A stretch of 64,000 bases of DNA from an uncultured Lachnospiraceae bacterium (GCA_900317585.1 ONHG01000005.1:110214-174213); one strand, 5' to 3'; counted from the first letter of the stretch, positions 54,128 through 63,834 are shown. Notes: generated from the letters alone by a model not told the origin. Program-made: numbers and translations.

Positions 54128-55969
54128 ATGCAATTTTTGAATCTGAAAAAAATTATGTGGGGCTGTCTGGCATTTGTCTCCACGGTATTGTCGGTGATGG
54201 GGTATTATCCTCTGATACCGGCAGTGTATGGAGTGTATTGTCTTGACAGTGAGCATACGGTTTTGTTTTACATAGGATTATTTGCAGGAATGGGATACTT
54301 TATATCGATACCGTCGATGTGTAAGTATCTCTTTATTATTGCTGTAATTAGCTTTGTGAGCAGGCTTTATAAGTGGAAAAATGAAAAAAATATATGCCTC
54401 ATGACATCAATCACGGCGGCCGTCAGCACCTCTGCGATGAATATGTCTGTGGCAGCTTTTACATCCTTTGAAAGTGCGAAATGTGTGCTGGCGGTATCAG
54501 AAGGCCTGATTGTGTTTTCGGTAGCTTTTGTATTTTGCAGGGGCTATGAATATATATCGGCATTTCGTTTTAAGGTCCGTGAGGAGACAGGTGGTCTGCT
54601 GCCGGACAGGGAGGAAGCGTTCAAGTCGGCTGTTTTTGGCCTTTCAGGCATCATCACAAGAGCAAATGCCATGACAGCAGCGGAAAATGAAAGCAAATTA
54701 CCGGATGCCGGCGAAAAAATCAGTCGTGAGGTGACGGGCAGGCTTTGTGCCTGCTGTGAGGGCTGCAGCGTCTGCTGGACAAGCGATGCCTCGGTTTCAG
54801 ATAGCATAAAAATGCTCGTTGAAGCAGTATGCAAACGTATGAAAACCGAGGAAATTGTGCAAAACAGATATGTAAAAGGCTGTCCGCACTACACGAGAAT
54901 GGTTGAGGCTGCAACTGAGGCGTTTGCCCGCGTTGAACTGAATGAAGCTTGGTACAGGCGACTCACAGAGAACAGGCGCATAATAGCGTCACAGCTTGAT
55001 GCCATGGCAAAGCTCATGGATGACTGGGGCAAAGCGGAAAAATGTATAGATAAAAGGCGCCGTCTCAGACTGTCAAGAATATATGTTGCTGCAAGGGAAA
55101 AAGGCTTGATAGTCGAAAATGCACATATTTATGAGACGGCAGGACACAGATTATGTGTAAAGGCAGATGTATACACGAAAGAGGATGGAGGAATCGAAGC
55201 TGTAAAGTATGTGCAGTCAGTATCGCGGGCTATGGGAGTCCAAATGAGACAGGCGCATGAAACGGTTTCCATTATTACAGATGAGCTGTCAACAGTTGTG
55301 CTGTACGAGGAAAATCAGTTCTATGCACTATCCGGAGTGGCAACCAAGAAGAAGACAGGCTCTCAGGCAAATGGCGACAGCTGCAGCATGTTTCAGCTGG
55401 ATGATGGCATGTATCATGTGTGTGTATCCGATGGCATGGGCTCGGGCAAGCAGGCTCAGGCGGAGAGCACACTGGTGGTGGATTTGCTTGAAAAGCTTTT
55501 GGAGGCCGGTTTTAGCAGGGAAAGCGCCCTAAAGCTGATGAACTCTGCCATGGTCATATCGGCGGGCGAGGAGTCATATTCCACGGTTGATTTTGCCACA
55601 ATAGACATGTACACAGGTGAGCTTGAGCTGACCAAAACAGGTGCTGCACCATCATTTATCAAATCAGGGAAAACGGTAAGTGCTATAGAAAATGAATCCC
55701 TCCCGGCGGGAGTCGATGACGCGCAGGAGAGCATGCACTCAAAAAATACGCTTCAAAGTGGCGATTTTCTTGTCATGGTGACGGATGGTGTGCTAGAATA
55801 TCTGCATGCGAAGGACAGGCAGGGAAAGCTTATGGATATTATTACCGGCGTCAAAAGTGACAATGCAGGCGTGATGGCGCAGGAAATTCTGGACAGGGTG
55901 CTGCTTGACACAGGCGGATACGCCATGGATGATATGACTGTAGTTGCAATAGGAATCTGGGAAAAATAA
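54128..55969 (+). CDS. spoIIE: SpoIIE-like serine phosphatase, short form
   Basis: 613 aa, against about 800 in Bacillus. The membrane part is reduced to about four or five helices (residues 10-150). A linker follows with a cysteine cluster (CACCEGCSVC). The C-terminal PP2C phosphatase is complete: GVATKKKTGSQANGDSCS, CVSDGMGSG (metal-binding Asp), ATIDMYTGELELTKTGAAPSF and MVTDGVLEY, MDDMTVVAI. In Bacillus it dephosphorylates SpoIIAA to activate SigF. It shares a base with tilS. Confidence 0.88.
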   Translation: MQFLNLKKIMWGCLAFVSTVLSVMGYYPLIPAVYGVYCLDSEHTVLFYIGLFAGMGYFISIPSMCKYLFIIAVISFVSRLYKWKNEKNICLMTSITAAVSTSAMNMSVAAFTSFESAKCVLAVSEGLIVFSVAFVFCRGYEYISAFRFKVREETGGLLPDREEAFKSAVFGLSGIITRANAMTAAENESKLPDAGEKISREVTGRLCACCEGCSVCWTSDASVSDSIKMLVEAVCKRMKTEEIVQNRYVKGCPHYTRMVEAATEAFARVELNEAWYRRLTENRRIIASQLDAMAKLMDDWGKAEKCIDKRRRLRLSRIYVAAREKGLIVENAHIYETAGHRLCVKADVYTKEDGGIEAVKYVQSVSRAMGVQMRQAHETVSIITDELSTVVLYEENQFYALSGVATKKKTGSQANGDSCSMFQLDDGMYHVCVSDGMGSGKQAQAESTLVVDLLEKLLEAGFSRESALKLMNSAMVISAGEESYSTVDFATIDMYTGELELTKTGAAPSFIKSGKTVSAIENESLPAGVDDAQESMHSKNTLQSGDFLVMVTDGVLEYLHAKDRQGKLMDIITGVKSDNAGVMAQEILDRVLLDTGGYAMDDMTVVAIGIWEK

Positions 55970-57513
55970 TGATTAGACGGACGAAAGATTATATTCTGGA
56001 AAACAAGATGATAAACAATCACAGCACGGTGCTTGTTGCGCTGTCGGGCGGTGCGGATTCGGTCTGCCTTCTGCTGCTTTTAAATGAGATAAAAAGACAG
56101 TGCGCAAATGAGCTTGATTTTGCGCTGGAGGCAGTACATGTGGAGCACGGCATCAGAGGTGCCGAGAGCAGGGCGGATGCCGGATTTGCATCAGACCTTT
56201 GCGAAAGGCTTCACATACCGTGCCGTGTACACTCTGTGGATGTGCCGCAATATGCAAAAAGTCATGGACTCGGGCTGGAGGAGGCCGCCAGGATATTGCG
56301 CTATGAAGCGTTTGAAAAGGAAGTCGCCAGGATATTGCGCTATGAGGCGTTTGAAGAGGAGGCAGGCAGGTATCCTTGCGAAACTGCCTATGCAGCAGAC
56401 CCAAATCAGGATAACAGGAGGCAGGCAGTCGTTGCGGTTGCGCACCATATGGAGGACAACGCAGAGACAGTTCTTTTTCAGATGCTTCGCGGAAGCGGAG
56501 CGAAGGGACTCGCCGGCATGCATCCGGTTTCCGTGAAGAATGGTGTCACATATATCAGGCCGCTTTTATCAGCAACACGCGCACAGATAGAGGAATATCT
56601 AATGGAAAACGGACAGGCTTTTGTCACCGATGCCACAAACACTGACACAGCCTACTCCAGAAACAAGCTGCGCCATGATGTGTTTCCACTGCTTTTGCAG
56701 ATTAATGACAGGGCGATAGAGCATATCAATGAGAGCGCAGGACAGCTTGCGGTGATGAATGATTTTTACGAGCAGCAGCTTAAAGAGGCGTGTGACAGCA
56801 TGGTTTCAAAAAAAGAAGGCAGGGTGATACTTGAAATCAGCCGCTTTGAGAGTCTGCATCCGGCATTAAAAAGCGGAGTGGCGCGCGAGTGTATACATTT
56901 GGCGTCAGGGCGGCTCAAGGACATTACGAGCACGCATATCGGTGCACTTGTGAAGCTTGCAGGGCAGCAGTCGGGCAGAAAAATCAATCTGCCGTATGGA
57001 ATTATTGCGGAAAAATCATTTGGCGAGGTGATACTCTGCACCGGAAGGTGTGACGATGAAAAAGAAGAAATTCACATTACGCAAAAAGAGCTTGAGGCAC
57101 TGAGTGCCACGGGAGAGCAAAAAAACATCAGGCTTTCGGCAGATGGCTCATATGTCACACTTTGTATACACGATTTTAATGGTAAAATGGACGAAATTCC
57201 AAAAAAACCATATACGAAATGGTTTGATTATGATAAGATGAAGAAAGGCTTTGAAATAAGAACAAGAAAAGCCGGTGACTATATAATTGTGGATGACGAG
57301 GGTCATCATAAGAAGCTGAAGCAGGTATTTACAGGTGATAAAATTCCTGCACAGCAGAGAGCGGGGCTGTGGCTTATAGCCCATGAATCACTGGTGCATG
57401 CCATTATCGGATACAGATCCGGCTGTGGCGCACTTGTCACGCCACAGACAGGAAAAGTACTTAAGATCACATTTTACGGAGGAAAACAAAATGGATTTTT
57501 CAAAAAAATATGA
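55969..57513 (+). CDS. tilS: tRNA(Ile) lysidine synthetase
   Basis: 514 aa. Adds lysine to C34 of tRNA-Ile so it reads AUA; essential. The PP-loop reads VALSGGADSVCLL (normally SGGxDS), and the body has VEHGIRG, VAHHMEDNAETVLFQMLRGSGAKGL and ITRPLL-like YIRPLL. The C-terminal TilS domain is present (FEIRTRKAGDYI, KKLKQVFTGDKIP). Odd feature: a 39-base in-frame tandem duplication (56287-56325 and 56326-56364) repeats ARILRYEAFE. ATG 55969 overlaps the spoIIE stop. Confidence 0.94.
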   Translation: MIRRTKDYILENKMINNHSTVLVALSGGADSVCLLLLLNEIKRQCANELDFALEAVHVEHGIRGAESRADAGFASDLCERLHIPCRVHSVDVPQYAKSHGLGLEEAARILRYEAFEKEVARILRYEAFEEEAGRYPCETAYAADPNQDNRRQAVVAVAHHMEDNAETVLFQMLRGSGAKGLAGMHPVSVKNGVTYIRPLLSATRAQIEEYLMENGQAFVTDATNTDTAYSRNKLRHDVFPLLLQINDRAIEHINESAGQLAVMNDFYEQQLKEACDSMVSKKEGRVILEISRFESLHPALKSGVARECIHLASGRLKDITSTHIGALVKLAGQQSGRKINLPYGIIAEKSFGEVILCTGRCDDEKEEIHITQKELEALSATGEQKNIRLSADGSYVTLCIHDFNGKMDEIPKKPYTKWFDYDKMKKGFEIRTRKAGDYIIVDDEGHHKKLKQVFTGDKIPAQQRAGLWLIAHESLVHAIIGYRSGCGALVTPQTGKVLKITFYGGKQNGFFKKI

Positions 57514-58036
57514 TATTTCGGTTTACCTGACAGAGGAGCAGCTCAATAAGCGTATTGCAGAGATTGGAGCGCAAATCACAGAAAAATACAGGGGACAGTC
57601 AGTATATCTCATTTGCATACTCAAGGGCTCAATATTCTTTACCACTGAGCTTGCAAAGAGAATTGATTTGCCTATGACTATGGATTTCATGTCGGTATCC
57701 AGCTATGGCTCGGGCACAGAGTCATCAGGCGATGTCAAGATTAAAAAGGACCTTGAGCATTCTATCGAGGGAGAGAATGTCATCATCATAGAAGACATCA
57801 TTGATTCGGGAAATACTCTTAGCAGGCTTTCAAAGCTCCTTGCCAAAAGAAACCCGAAGAGTCTCACAATCTGTACACTTTTGGACAAGCCTGAGCGCCG
57901 TGTGGTTGATGATGTAAATGTAGACTACGTGGGCTTTGTGATTCCTGATAAGTTTGTGGTAGGCTATGGCCTTGACTATGATCAGAGGTTCAGAAATCTG
58001 CCTTACATCGGCTTCGTCGAGGGCGAAATAAAATAA
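57491..58036 (+). CDS. hpt: Hypoxanthine phosphoribosyltransferase
   Basis: 181 aa, purine salvage. PRPP-binding motif VIIIEDIIDSGNT is clear, along with VYLICILKGSIFF and FMSVSSYGSGT at the active-site loop, and FVVGYGLDYDQRFRNLPYIG at the C-terminus. ATG 57491 has GGAGG 8 bases upstream and lies within the 3' end of tilS (23-base overlap); the longer frame from 57383 is a shadow of tilS. The tilS-hpt-ftsH order is conserved in Firmicutes. Confidence 0.95.
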   Translation: MDFSKKYDISVYLTEEQLNKRIAEIGAQITEKYRGQSVYLICILKGSIFFTTELAKRIDLPMTMDFMSVSSYGSGTESSGDVKIKKDLEHSIEGENVIIIEDIIDSGNTLSRLSKLLAKRNPKSLTICTLLDKPERRVVDDVNVDYVGFVIPDKFVVGYGLDYDQRFRNLPYIGFVEGEIK

Positions 58037-58050
58037 AAAGGAGAAGTAAA

Positions 58051-59901
58051 TTGAATAAACAAAAAAGCGGTATGCGCGGAATTGGCGTATACATTATCAT
58101 TGTATTTGCAGTAATCTGCATCTGGTACTGGCTGAGCGCCGGGGCTACATCAAACTCTTACACACAGAGTCAGTTCGAGAAGGATCTTGACAAGAATCAG
58201 GTGAAGAGCGTAAAGGTAGTGCAAAACAGGGAGATACCGACAGGAAGTCTGGAGGTGAAGTTCAAGGATGGCACATCAAAGGTGCTTTATGTATCAGATG
58301 TAAACAATATCGAAAAGACCATGACAAAAGCAGGGTACACCGACTATACAGTTGCGGATGTTCCGGCTGAGAGCTGGATTATGACACTGCTTCCGTATCT
58401 TTTGGTATTCGGAGCCATGTTCATACTCTTTGCAGTGATGAATAACAACGCAGCAGCACAGGGCGGCGGTGGCAAGATGATGAACTTCGGCAAGAATCGT
58501 GCGAAGCTCACCACACAGGAGGAAAACCATATCAAGTTTTCCGATGTAGCAGGCTTAAAGGAGGAAAAGGAGGAGATTGCAGAGATAGTTGATTTCCTTC
58601 GTGATCCGGGAAAATACACCAGACTTGGAGCAAGAATCCCAAAGGGTGTCCTTCTTGTAGGACCTCCGGGAACAGGTAAGACTCTCCTTGCCAAGGCAGT
58701 AGCCGGAGAGGCAGGGGTACCGTTTTTCACCATTTCAGGATCTGATTTCGTGGAGATGTTCGTCGGAGTCGGAGCCTCACGAGTGAGAGATTTGTTTGAG
58801 GATGCCAAGAAAAATGCGCCTTGTATCGTATTTATCGATGAGATTGATGCAGTAGCCAGACGCCGTGGCACAGGAATGGGCGGCGGACACGACGAGCGTG
58901 AGCAGACATTGAACCAGATGCTTGTCGAGATGGATGGCTTTGGTGTCAATGAGGGCATTATCGTCATGGCAGCCACAAACCGTGTGGATATACTTGACCC
59001 TGCTATCATGCGTCCGGGACGTTTCGACAGAAAGGTTGTAGTAGGCAGACCGGATGTGGGCGGCAGAGAAGAAATTTTAGGTGTCCATGCCAAGAAAAAA
59101 CCTCTTGCAGAGGATGTAGACTTAAAGCAGATTGCACAGACTACAGCAGGCTTCACAGGTGCAGACCTTGAGAATCTGATGAATGAGGCAGCAATCCGTG
59201 CAGCGGGCGAAAACAGAGAATATATCACACAGGAGGATATCAGAAAATCCTTCGTCAAGGTTGGTATCGGAGCTGAGAAGAAGAGCCGTATAATCTCTGA
59301 CAAGGAAAAGCGCATCACAGCCTACCACGAGGCAGGACATGCAATCCTTTTCCATCTGCTTCCGGATGTGGGACCTGTATACACAGTTTCAATCATCCCT
59401 ACAGGAGCAGGCGCAGCAGGCTACACCATGCCTCTGCCTGAGAAGGATGAGATGTTCAATACAAAGGGACGTATGCTTCAGGAAATCGTAGTAGACTTAG
59501 GAGGTCGTGTCGCAGAGGAACTTGTGTTTGACGATATCACCACAGGTGCATCACAGGACATCAAGCAGGCTACAAAGCTTGCGCGCGAGATGGTTACCAA
59601 ATACGGTATGTCAGACAATATCGGCCTTATCTGCTATGCCGATGATGAGGAGGAGGTCTTCATCGGACGAGACCTCGCCCATGCAAAGAACTACAGCGAG
59701 GGCATAGCATCGGCAATCGATGTCGAGGTAAAGCGCATCATCGACGAGTCGTACGACAAGGCAAAGAGCATGATAGCAGAGTACCGCGATGTGCTTGACA
59801 GATGTGCAGCACTTCTTCTTGAGAAGGAGAAAATCACAAGAGATGAGTTTGAAGCACTGTTTGACGAGGACAGCAAAACAGCAGTTGGACATGATATTTA
59901 A
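58051..59901 (+). CDS. ftsH: ATP-dependent zinc metalloprotease FtsH
   Basis: 616 aa, membrane-bound quality-control protease. Two membrane helices (about 10-27 and 110-127) flank an external domain. The AAA module has Walker A GPPGTGKT, Walker [10 protein letters not shown], and the SRH region ([22 protein letters not shown]). The protease domain has HEAGH as zinc ligands. It starts at TTG 58051 behind AAGGAG. Confidence 0.97.
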   Translation: MNKQKSGMRGIGVYIIIVFAVICIWYWLSAGATSNSYTQSQFEKDLDKNQVKSVKVVQNREIPTGSLEVKFKDGTSKVLYVSDVNNIEKTMTKAGYTDYTVADVPAESWIMTLLPYLLVFGAMFILFAVMNNNAAAQGGGGKMMNFGKNRAKLTTQEENHIKFSDVAGLKEEKEEIAEIVDFLRDPGKYTRLGARIPKGVLLVGPPGTGKTLLAKAVAGEAGVPFFTISGSDFVEMFVGVGASRVRDLFEDAKKNAPCIVFIDEIDAVARRRGTGMGGGHDEREQTLNQMLVEMDGFGVNEGIIVMAATNRVDILDPAIMRPGRFDRKVVVGRPDVGGREEILGVHAKKKPLAEDVDLKQIAQTTAGFTGADLENLMNEAAIRAAGENREYITQEDIRKSFVKVGIGAEKKSRIISDKEKRITAYHEAGHAILFHLLPDVGPVYTVSIIPTGAGAAGYTMPLPEKDEMFNTKGRMLQEIVVDLGGRVAEELVFDDITTGASQDIKQATKLAREMVTKYGMSDNIGLICYADDEEEVFIGRDLAHAKNYSEGIASAIDVEVKRIIDESYDKAKSMIAEYRDVLDRCAALLLEKEKITRDEFEALFDEDSKTAVGHDI

Positions 59902-59965
59902 AAAACAGCTATACTTTTGTGCACAATCACTATATGAAAAATATCAAATATGACTAAAGTACTAT

Positions 59966-60007
59966 ACAAATTGCATAAAAACAAACCGTGATTTTTATGC
60001 AATTTGT
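59966..60007 (+). repeat. Perfect 16-bp inverted repeat downstream of ftsH
   Basis: ACAAATTGCATAAAAA (59966-59981) is exactly complementary to TTTTTATGCAATTTGT (59992-60007) across a 10-base spacer. It contains a T5 run only within the arm, so it is not a classical terminator. It could stabilise the ftsH mRNA end or be an operator. Confidence 0.7.
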
Positions 60008-60046
60008 GAACACTTATCGTCGCAATCATGATACTATAATAACCGT

Positions 60047-60139
60047 AAAAACCCCCCAATACATTATATAGTTTTTGCTATACCCCATAGTAAAAATACC
60101 TTCTCCTAAAAGGCAGCCGATCGTAGGCTGTCTTTTTTA
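60047..60139 (+). ncRNA. Candidate C-rich small RNA
   Basis: TATAAT at 60035-60040 could place a transcript start near 60047, and the terminator ends at 60139, giving about 93 nt. The region has a C6 run (60052-60057), a CTAT-ACCCC-ATAG hairpin with a C-rich loop, and CTTCTCCT, which is complementary to ribosome binding sites. There is no clear -35 box, so this is tentative. Confidence 0.35.
60108..60139 (+). terminator. Rho-independent terminator
   Basis: GGCAGCC (60112-60118) pairs with GGCTGTC (60126-60132) around GATCGTA, followed by six Ts and preceded by As. It ends either ftsH read-through or the candidate small RNA. Confidence 0.82.
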
Positions 60140-60277
60140 ATTTCTATATTATAGCTATAAAGCACCGTCCCGGGCGCACAATCCCCGTATTAAAGAAAAT
60201 AATTTGGTTACGATAAAATATGCTTGCATAATCACATTTGTTGTGATAAACTATGCAAGTATCGTAATTGAATACAT

Positions 60278-60359
60278 GGGCAGATTCCCGAGTGGCCAAA
60301 GGGGACAGACTGTAAATCTGCTGCAACTTGCTTCGATGGTTCGAATCCATCTCTGCCCA
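60278..60359 (+). tRNA. tRNA-Tyr (anticodon GTA)
   Basis: Acceptor GGGCAGA pairs with TCTGCCC, discriminator A at 60359. The anticodon loop CTGTAAA places GTA at 60312-60314. A long variable arm (about CTGCAACTTGCTTC) makes it a class II tRNA as expected for bacterial Tyr. The T arm is GATGG-TTCGAATC-CATC. CCA is not encoded, in line with the cca gene in this window. Confidence 0.95.
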
Positions 60360-60361
60360 TT

Positions 60362-60396
60362 AAAAAACCTCAAGTCGTATGACTTGAGGTTTTTGC
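60362..60396. terminator. Bidirectional terminator after tRNA-Tyr
   Basis: AAAAACCTCAAGTC-GTAT-GACTTGAGGTTTTT is a perfect stem with T run on the plus strand and matching A/T run on the other. It serves the tRNA and probably the converging lipoprotein gene. Confidence 0.9.
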
Positions 60397-60425
60397 ATGT
60401 TGTCAGGTTTTTACCACCCTACCGT

Positions 60426-62585
60426 TTAATCGGCCTGAGCATTCGGTGCCGTAAGTACAGTCTCCCACGCCATCGTATCAGGCCAGCCCTTTGTGTTAAA
60501 GCCATCGCGGATACATCTGCTGTAGTAGTCGAGCTTGTTTCGTATCGGCGAATCATCTGTGAATCTTGCATCATCATAGATGCCGTTAATATAATCATCT
60601 ATAGCGGTTCCGAAAATTTCAGAGCGGTCCTCTGTCGCAAAGGTCATGCCGTAGGAATCAATGAAATACCCTGATATGTGGTTCGATGAATCATCCGGAT
60701 TGTAGTTCGCGTAGGTGTCATCATAGGAGAAGCTGTCAGGATTAAAGCTGTTCCATTTCTCCTCGGAAAACTCGCTCTTGTCATTATAGGTATGTATGAA
60801 AGCAAGCCTCTGGTCAATCAGATGGGAAATCTCATGACCTACGGTGTAGCTGAAATCCCAGCTGTAGCTGCAGTTTAAAACCATCACATTGTAGTTATTG
60901 ATTATATTTACAAAGCCGCTTGGGTCATTAATCATGTCAGAATTTTCGGCAGTAATATTTCCGGAAAGATAGATTCTCAGCCCTTTAGTGCCACCATAAT
61001 CAAGCTGCTTGAAAAAATCATCAGGAAAGCATGCCAGAACCTGCTCAAGAGCATTAAGAGCATCTGAAAGAGTTTGGACCTTGAGGGTCTGCTTTATCTT
61101 ATAGTAATCAATTTTCTTTGGAACCTCCGGGCCCAGATAAATTGATATACCATATTTCTGCTCGAGTCTTGTGGCATGAGCATTGATTTCTGATAAATCA
61201 CCCCAGTCATAAGCTGATACATCTGGTATCAGGGTTATTTCATCACCATATCTGTCCGAGTCGGAATCCATCCCGGCCTCTTTCAGGGCTTCCTCGTTTT
61301 CATCTGTGCCTTCACCAATGTTTGCGGTGTCATAAGGTGAGACATATGTACCGGCATCGCGTAAAGCCTGAAACAGGGAATCACTGTCACTGTATGACGT
61401 GATTGAAGCCTGGGTGTCATTATGGCCTTTATCAAGAGACCATACAAGGATTTCAGGATTGCACTGCGCTGTGTACAAAAGTATCATCATACAGCCGGCA
61501 TCGGCAAGATACACAGAGTTTGCAGAGTAGTAGGTCTGTGTGTCTGCATCAGACGGACTGACTGTGCTCTGGGCATCTGCATATCGTGCATCAGGATTGA
61601 ATGAAAATGATGAGGTGACACCGGTGCCCGGTGAATATTTATAGCAGCTTATGGTATCACTGCCTGCTGCCTCACCGTCAGTGTCATTGGTGTCATTGCC
61701 GGAGGAAAGTTTCTGACAGCGTATCAGCATGTCGCCGTCTTTTGCAAGGCTCATATCAACCACATTGGACAAGGTAAAAAAGGTATCCTTTCCATCTGAT
61801 GAATGATAGCTCCAGACATTGTTAGAGGCATCTGTCTCAACCACAAAGCCATGCGAATCGACACGCGAGAGGGAATAGCTCTGCCCTTCGAAGGTTGAAA
61901 CCACTGAGTTATCCTTCAGCTTCACATTGGAGACCACATATTTGTACGTGTCTGGAGTGACACCGGATACAAGAGCATATTTTCCGTCATCTGAGGTGGC
62001 AATCTGCATGGCATCATAGTAATTGCCGGGATTAGGCACATTGTCATCATCTGAATCTCCATTGTCCTCATAGTCCTCAGGATTATATTTACAGGTCTTG
62101 ATTTCCTTTAAATCCTTATCGTAGATGGTTGCTCTTTTGGCGGATGAATTGATGAGCCATAGCTTATCACCTTTAATAAGATAATCATCGCAGTCAGTTT
62201 TGTCATGGGCAAGGCTTGCGGTGATTTTGTTTGACCAGGGATTATAAACATCAAATGAGTATTCGACGGATTGTCCCTCGGCCTCAATAATGGAATTGTT
62301 GTAGCTGCCCTGTCCGACCATCAGAATGTTGTCGCCAAACTGCCTTATGTCATTGTAAGGGTGACCCTCGAAGGCTACATTGTGCAGAATAGACAGATTA
62401 CTGCTGTCCTCCACTTTAGCTGTGTCATCCCAGAAAGCCGGCGATTTATGCAGAATAGCCTGCTTTTCCGCAGGACTTTTGAAAAAATAAGAAATATCCC
62501 GGGGAGAGCAGGCTGTCAGGGAAAGCGCACTGCAAAGCACCAGCGAATATGTAATTAATATAGTTGCAGGCTTACGTTTAAACAT
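60426..62585 (-). CDS. Large lipoprotein with HExxH metallopeptidase-like domain
   Basis: 719 aa. The signal peptide ends in lipobox LTAC. Residues about 40-420 are beta-rich repeats with the look of a propeller (IMLVGQGSYNNSI..., KYALVSGVTPDTYKYVVS...). A linker with acidic low complexity follows. The C-terminal part holds VGHEISHLIDQRLAF, a zinc-type HExxH, and about 70 residues later EDRSEIFGTAI, whose Glu could be the third ligand. It is reminiscent of lethal-factor-like or other gluzincins. I do not recognise a named family; a surface peptidase is the working guess. Confidence 0.75.
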   Translation of the reverse strand: MFKRKPATILITYSLVLCSALSLTACSPRDISYFFKSPAEKQAILHKSPAFWDDTAKVEDSSNLSILHNVAFEGHPYNDIRQFGDNILMVGQGSYNNSIIEAEGQSVEYSFDVYNPWSNKITASLAHDKTDCDDYLIKGDKLWLINSSAKRATIYDKDLKEIKTCKYNPEDYEDNGDSDDDNVPNPGNYYDAMQIATSDDGKYALVSGVTPDTYKYVVSNVKLKDNSVVSTFEGQSYSLSRVDSHGFVVETDASNNVWSYHSSDGKDTFFTLSNVVDMSLAKDGDMLIRCQKLSSGNDTNDTDGEAAGSDTISCYKYSPGTGVTSSFSFNPDARYADAQSTVSPSDADTQTYYSANSVYLADAGCMMILLYTAQCNPEILVWSLDKGHNDTQASITSYSDSDSLFQALRDAGTYVSPYDTANIGEGTDENEEALKEAGMDSDSDRYGDEITLIPDVSAYDWGDLSEINAHATRLEQKYGISIYLGPEVPKKIDYYKIKQTLKVQTLSDALNALEQVLACFPDDFFKQLDYGGTKGLRIYLSGNITAENSDMINDPSGFVNIINNYNVMVLNCSYSWDFSYTVGHEISHLIDQRLAFIHTYNDKSEFSEEKWNSFNPDSFSYDDTYANYNPDDSSNHISGYFIDSYGMTFATEDRSEIFGTAIDDYINGIYDDARFTDDSPIRNKLDYYSRCIRDGFNTKGWPDTMAWETVLTAPNAQAD

Positions 62586-62610
62586 TTAGTCTCCTTTGAC
62601 GGTGGTAACA

Positions 62611-63624
62611 CTATTTCTGGCTCTGGTGTGCGGTTGATACACGGGCGGTTGACTCACGCTCGATAAGCTTAGGACGAAGCTGGGTGCGGCTGATAGGAAT
62701 GTGGTGCACGAGCGAGTTCAGTATAATATATGCACAGCGGCCAAGATCGTTACTCTCCTGTCGGATAGTCGTGAGAGGAGGAGTGAGAGAGGCAGCCATC
62801 TTTACATCATCGAAGCCTACCACACTGATGTCATTTGGCACATTAAAGCCGTGCAGAGTACACTCGCTGATAACACCCTTTGCGATTGCATCACTTCCGC
62901 ATACAATGGCTGTTGCGCCGGCAGCAATGAAATTGGAAACATAGTATTGGGCTGTCTCAGGAATGTAGTATCCGTGTCCCATGAGCTCCGGATAAACCTC
63001 AAGACCTGAATCATGCATTGAGTTCTCAAATGCCTCCTGACGCTGGTCGGAAACCAGTGAGAAAAGAGAACCGTTGATAAATGCAATCTTTTTGTGGCCG
63101 AGGTTGTGCAGATGCTTAATTGCCAGGTCGATACCTTCATAGCTGTCAGTGCCGACATACGCCACATTTGGGTTGTGCTCTATGTAGTTGTCAAATAAAA
63201 CAGTAGGCATTGTGGTTGTCTTAAGCTGGTTCATCCACTCATCATGCAGAGCAAAGCCCATGAGAAAAGCGCCACAGTAACCATTCTTTAAAATGAAAGT
63301 GTCATACTTTTCATCTGCCTGAAGCTGTGGTGTGACAGGAATGACATCTACGTCCCATTTGTGCTTGAAAGCATTCTGCTTGAAGCCGAGCACGATATCA
63401 TATCCGAATTCATCTATTGATTCGTAGTTCATATTTTCTATCAGAAGGCAGAGCTTTCTGTTTTCAATCTTTCTGGAGCGTTTTGTGCTGTAGCCCATTT
63501 CGACAGCGGTATCCAAAACAGTCTGCCGCAGCTCCTCACTGATATCACTGGCACCGTTTAGTCCCTTTGAAACTGTACTTATTGAAACACCCAGTCTGGC
63601 GGCTATATCTTTTATTGTTGCCAT
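62611..63624 (-). CDS. LacI-family regulator (MalR-like)
   Basis: 337 aa. Helix-turn-helix ATIKDIAARLGVSISTVSKGLNGASDISEELRQTV, then the effector domain with LGHKKIAFINGS, ATAIVCGSDAIAKGVISE and VPNDISVVGFDDVKMAASLTPPLTTIRQ. It is divergent from an outgoing plus-strand promoter at 63835-63863 and so probably controls a sugar operon beyond the window; maltose is a guess from regulator type only. A minus-strand GGAA stretch precedes the ATG. Confidence 0.93.
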   Translation of the reverse strand: MATIKDIAARLGVSISTVSKGLNGASDISEELRQTVLDTAVEMGYSTKRSRKIENRKLCLLIENMNYESIDEFGYDIVLGFKQNAFKHKWDVDVIPVTPQLQADEKYDTFILKNGYCGAFLMGFALHDEWMNQLKTTTMPTVLFDNYIEHNPNVAYVGTDSYEGIDLAIKHLHNLGHKKIAFINGSLFSLVSDQRQEAFENSMHDSGLEVYPELMGHGYYIPETAQYYVSNFIAAGATAIVCGSDAIAKGVISECTLHGFNVPNDISVVGFDDVKMAASLTPPLTTIRQESNDLGRCAYIILNSLVHHIPISRTQLRPKLIERESTARVSTAHQSQK

Positions 63625-63720
63625 AATAATATTCCTTTCTATATATGAAAAAAATAATGTGTGAAAATGGTTGTAGTCAGTATATATGGATTATACATTC
63701 AGATAAAGAAATAGGCAATA

Positions 63721-63825
63721 TTTTCGAAACTAATTTTTTCGAAAAATAACCATGAAATCGTAGGCAATTGTACCAAAAATCAATAGCGTTTTACGTGAAA
63801 AGTGGCAAAAATATGTTTCGAAGCA
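63721..63825. promoter_or_regulatory. Three TTCGAA-centred palindromes upstream of the LacI gene
   Basis: TTTTCGAAAC (63721-63730), TTTTTCGAAAAA centred at 63740-63741, and TGTTTCGAAGCA (about 63814-63825). A central CG in a short palindrome is the hallmark of LacI-family operators. They lie between the LacI gene and the outgoing promoter, so they could control both. Confidence 0.5.
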
Positions 63826-63834
63826 TGAAAACAA

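Larger units (their letters stand above)
59902..60277. other. Intergenic region between ftsH and tRNA-Tyr
   Basis: 376 bases without a protein gene. It contains a perfect 16-bp hairpin (59966-60007), a TATAAT box (60035), a C-rich stretch, a terminator ending at 60139, and AT-rich sequence before the tRNA. The interval 60047-60139 could be a small RNA. Confidence 0.6.

Noticed and set aside
57383-57490. 36-residue N-terminal extension of hypoxanthine phosphoribosyltransferase
   Set aside because: It is an out-of-frame shadow of the tilS C-terminus; the true start has GGAGG upstream and matches family length.
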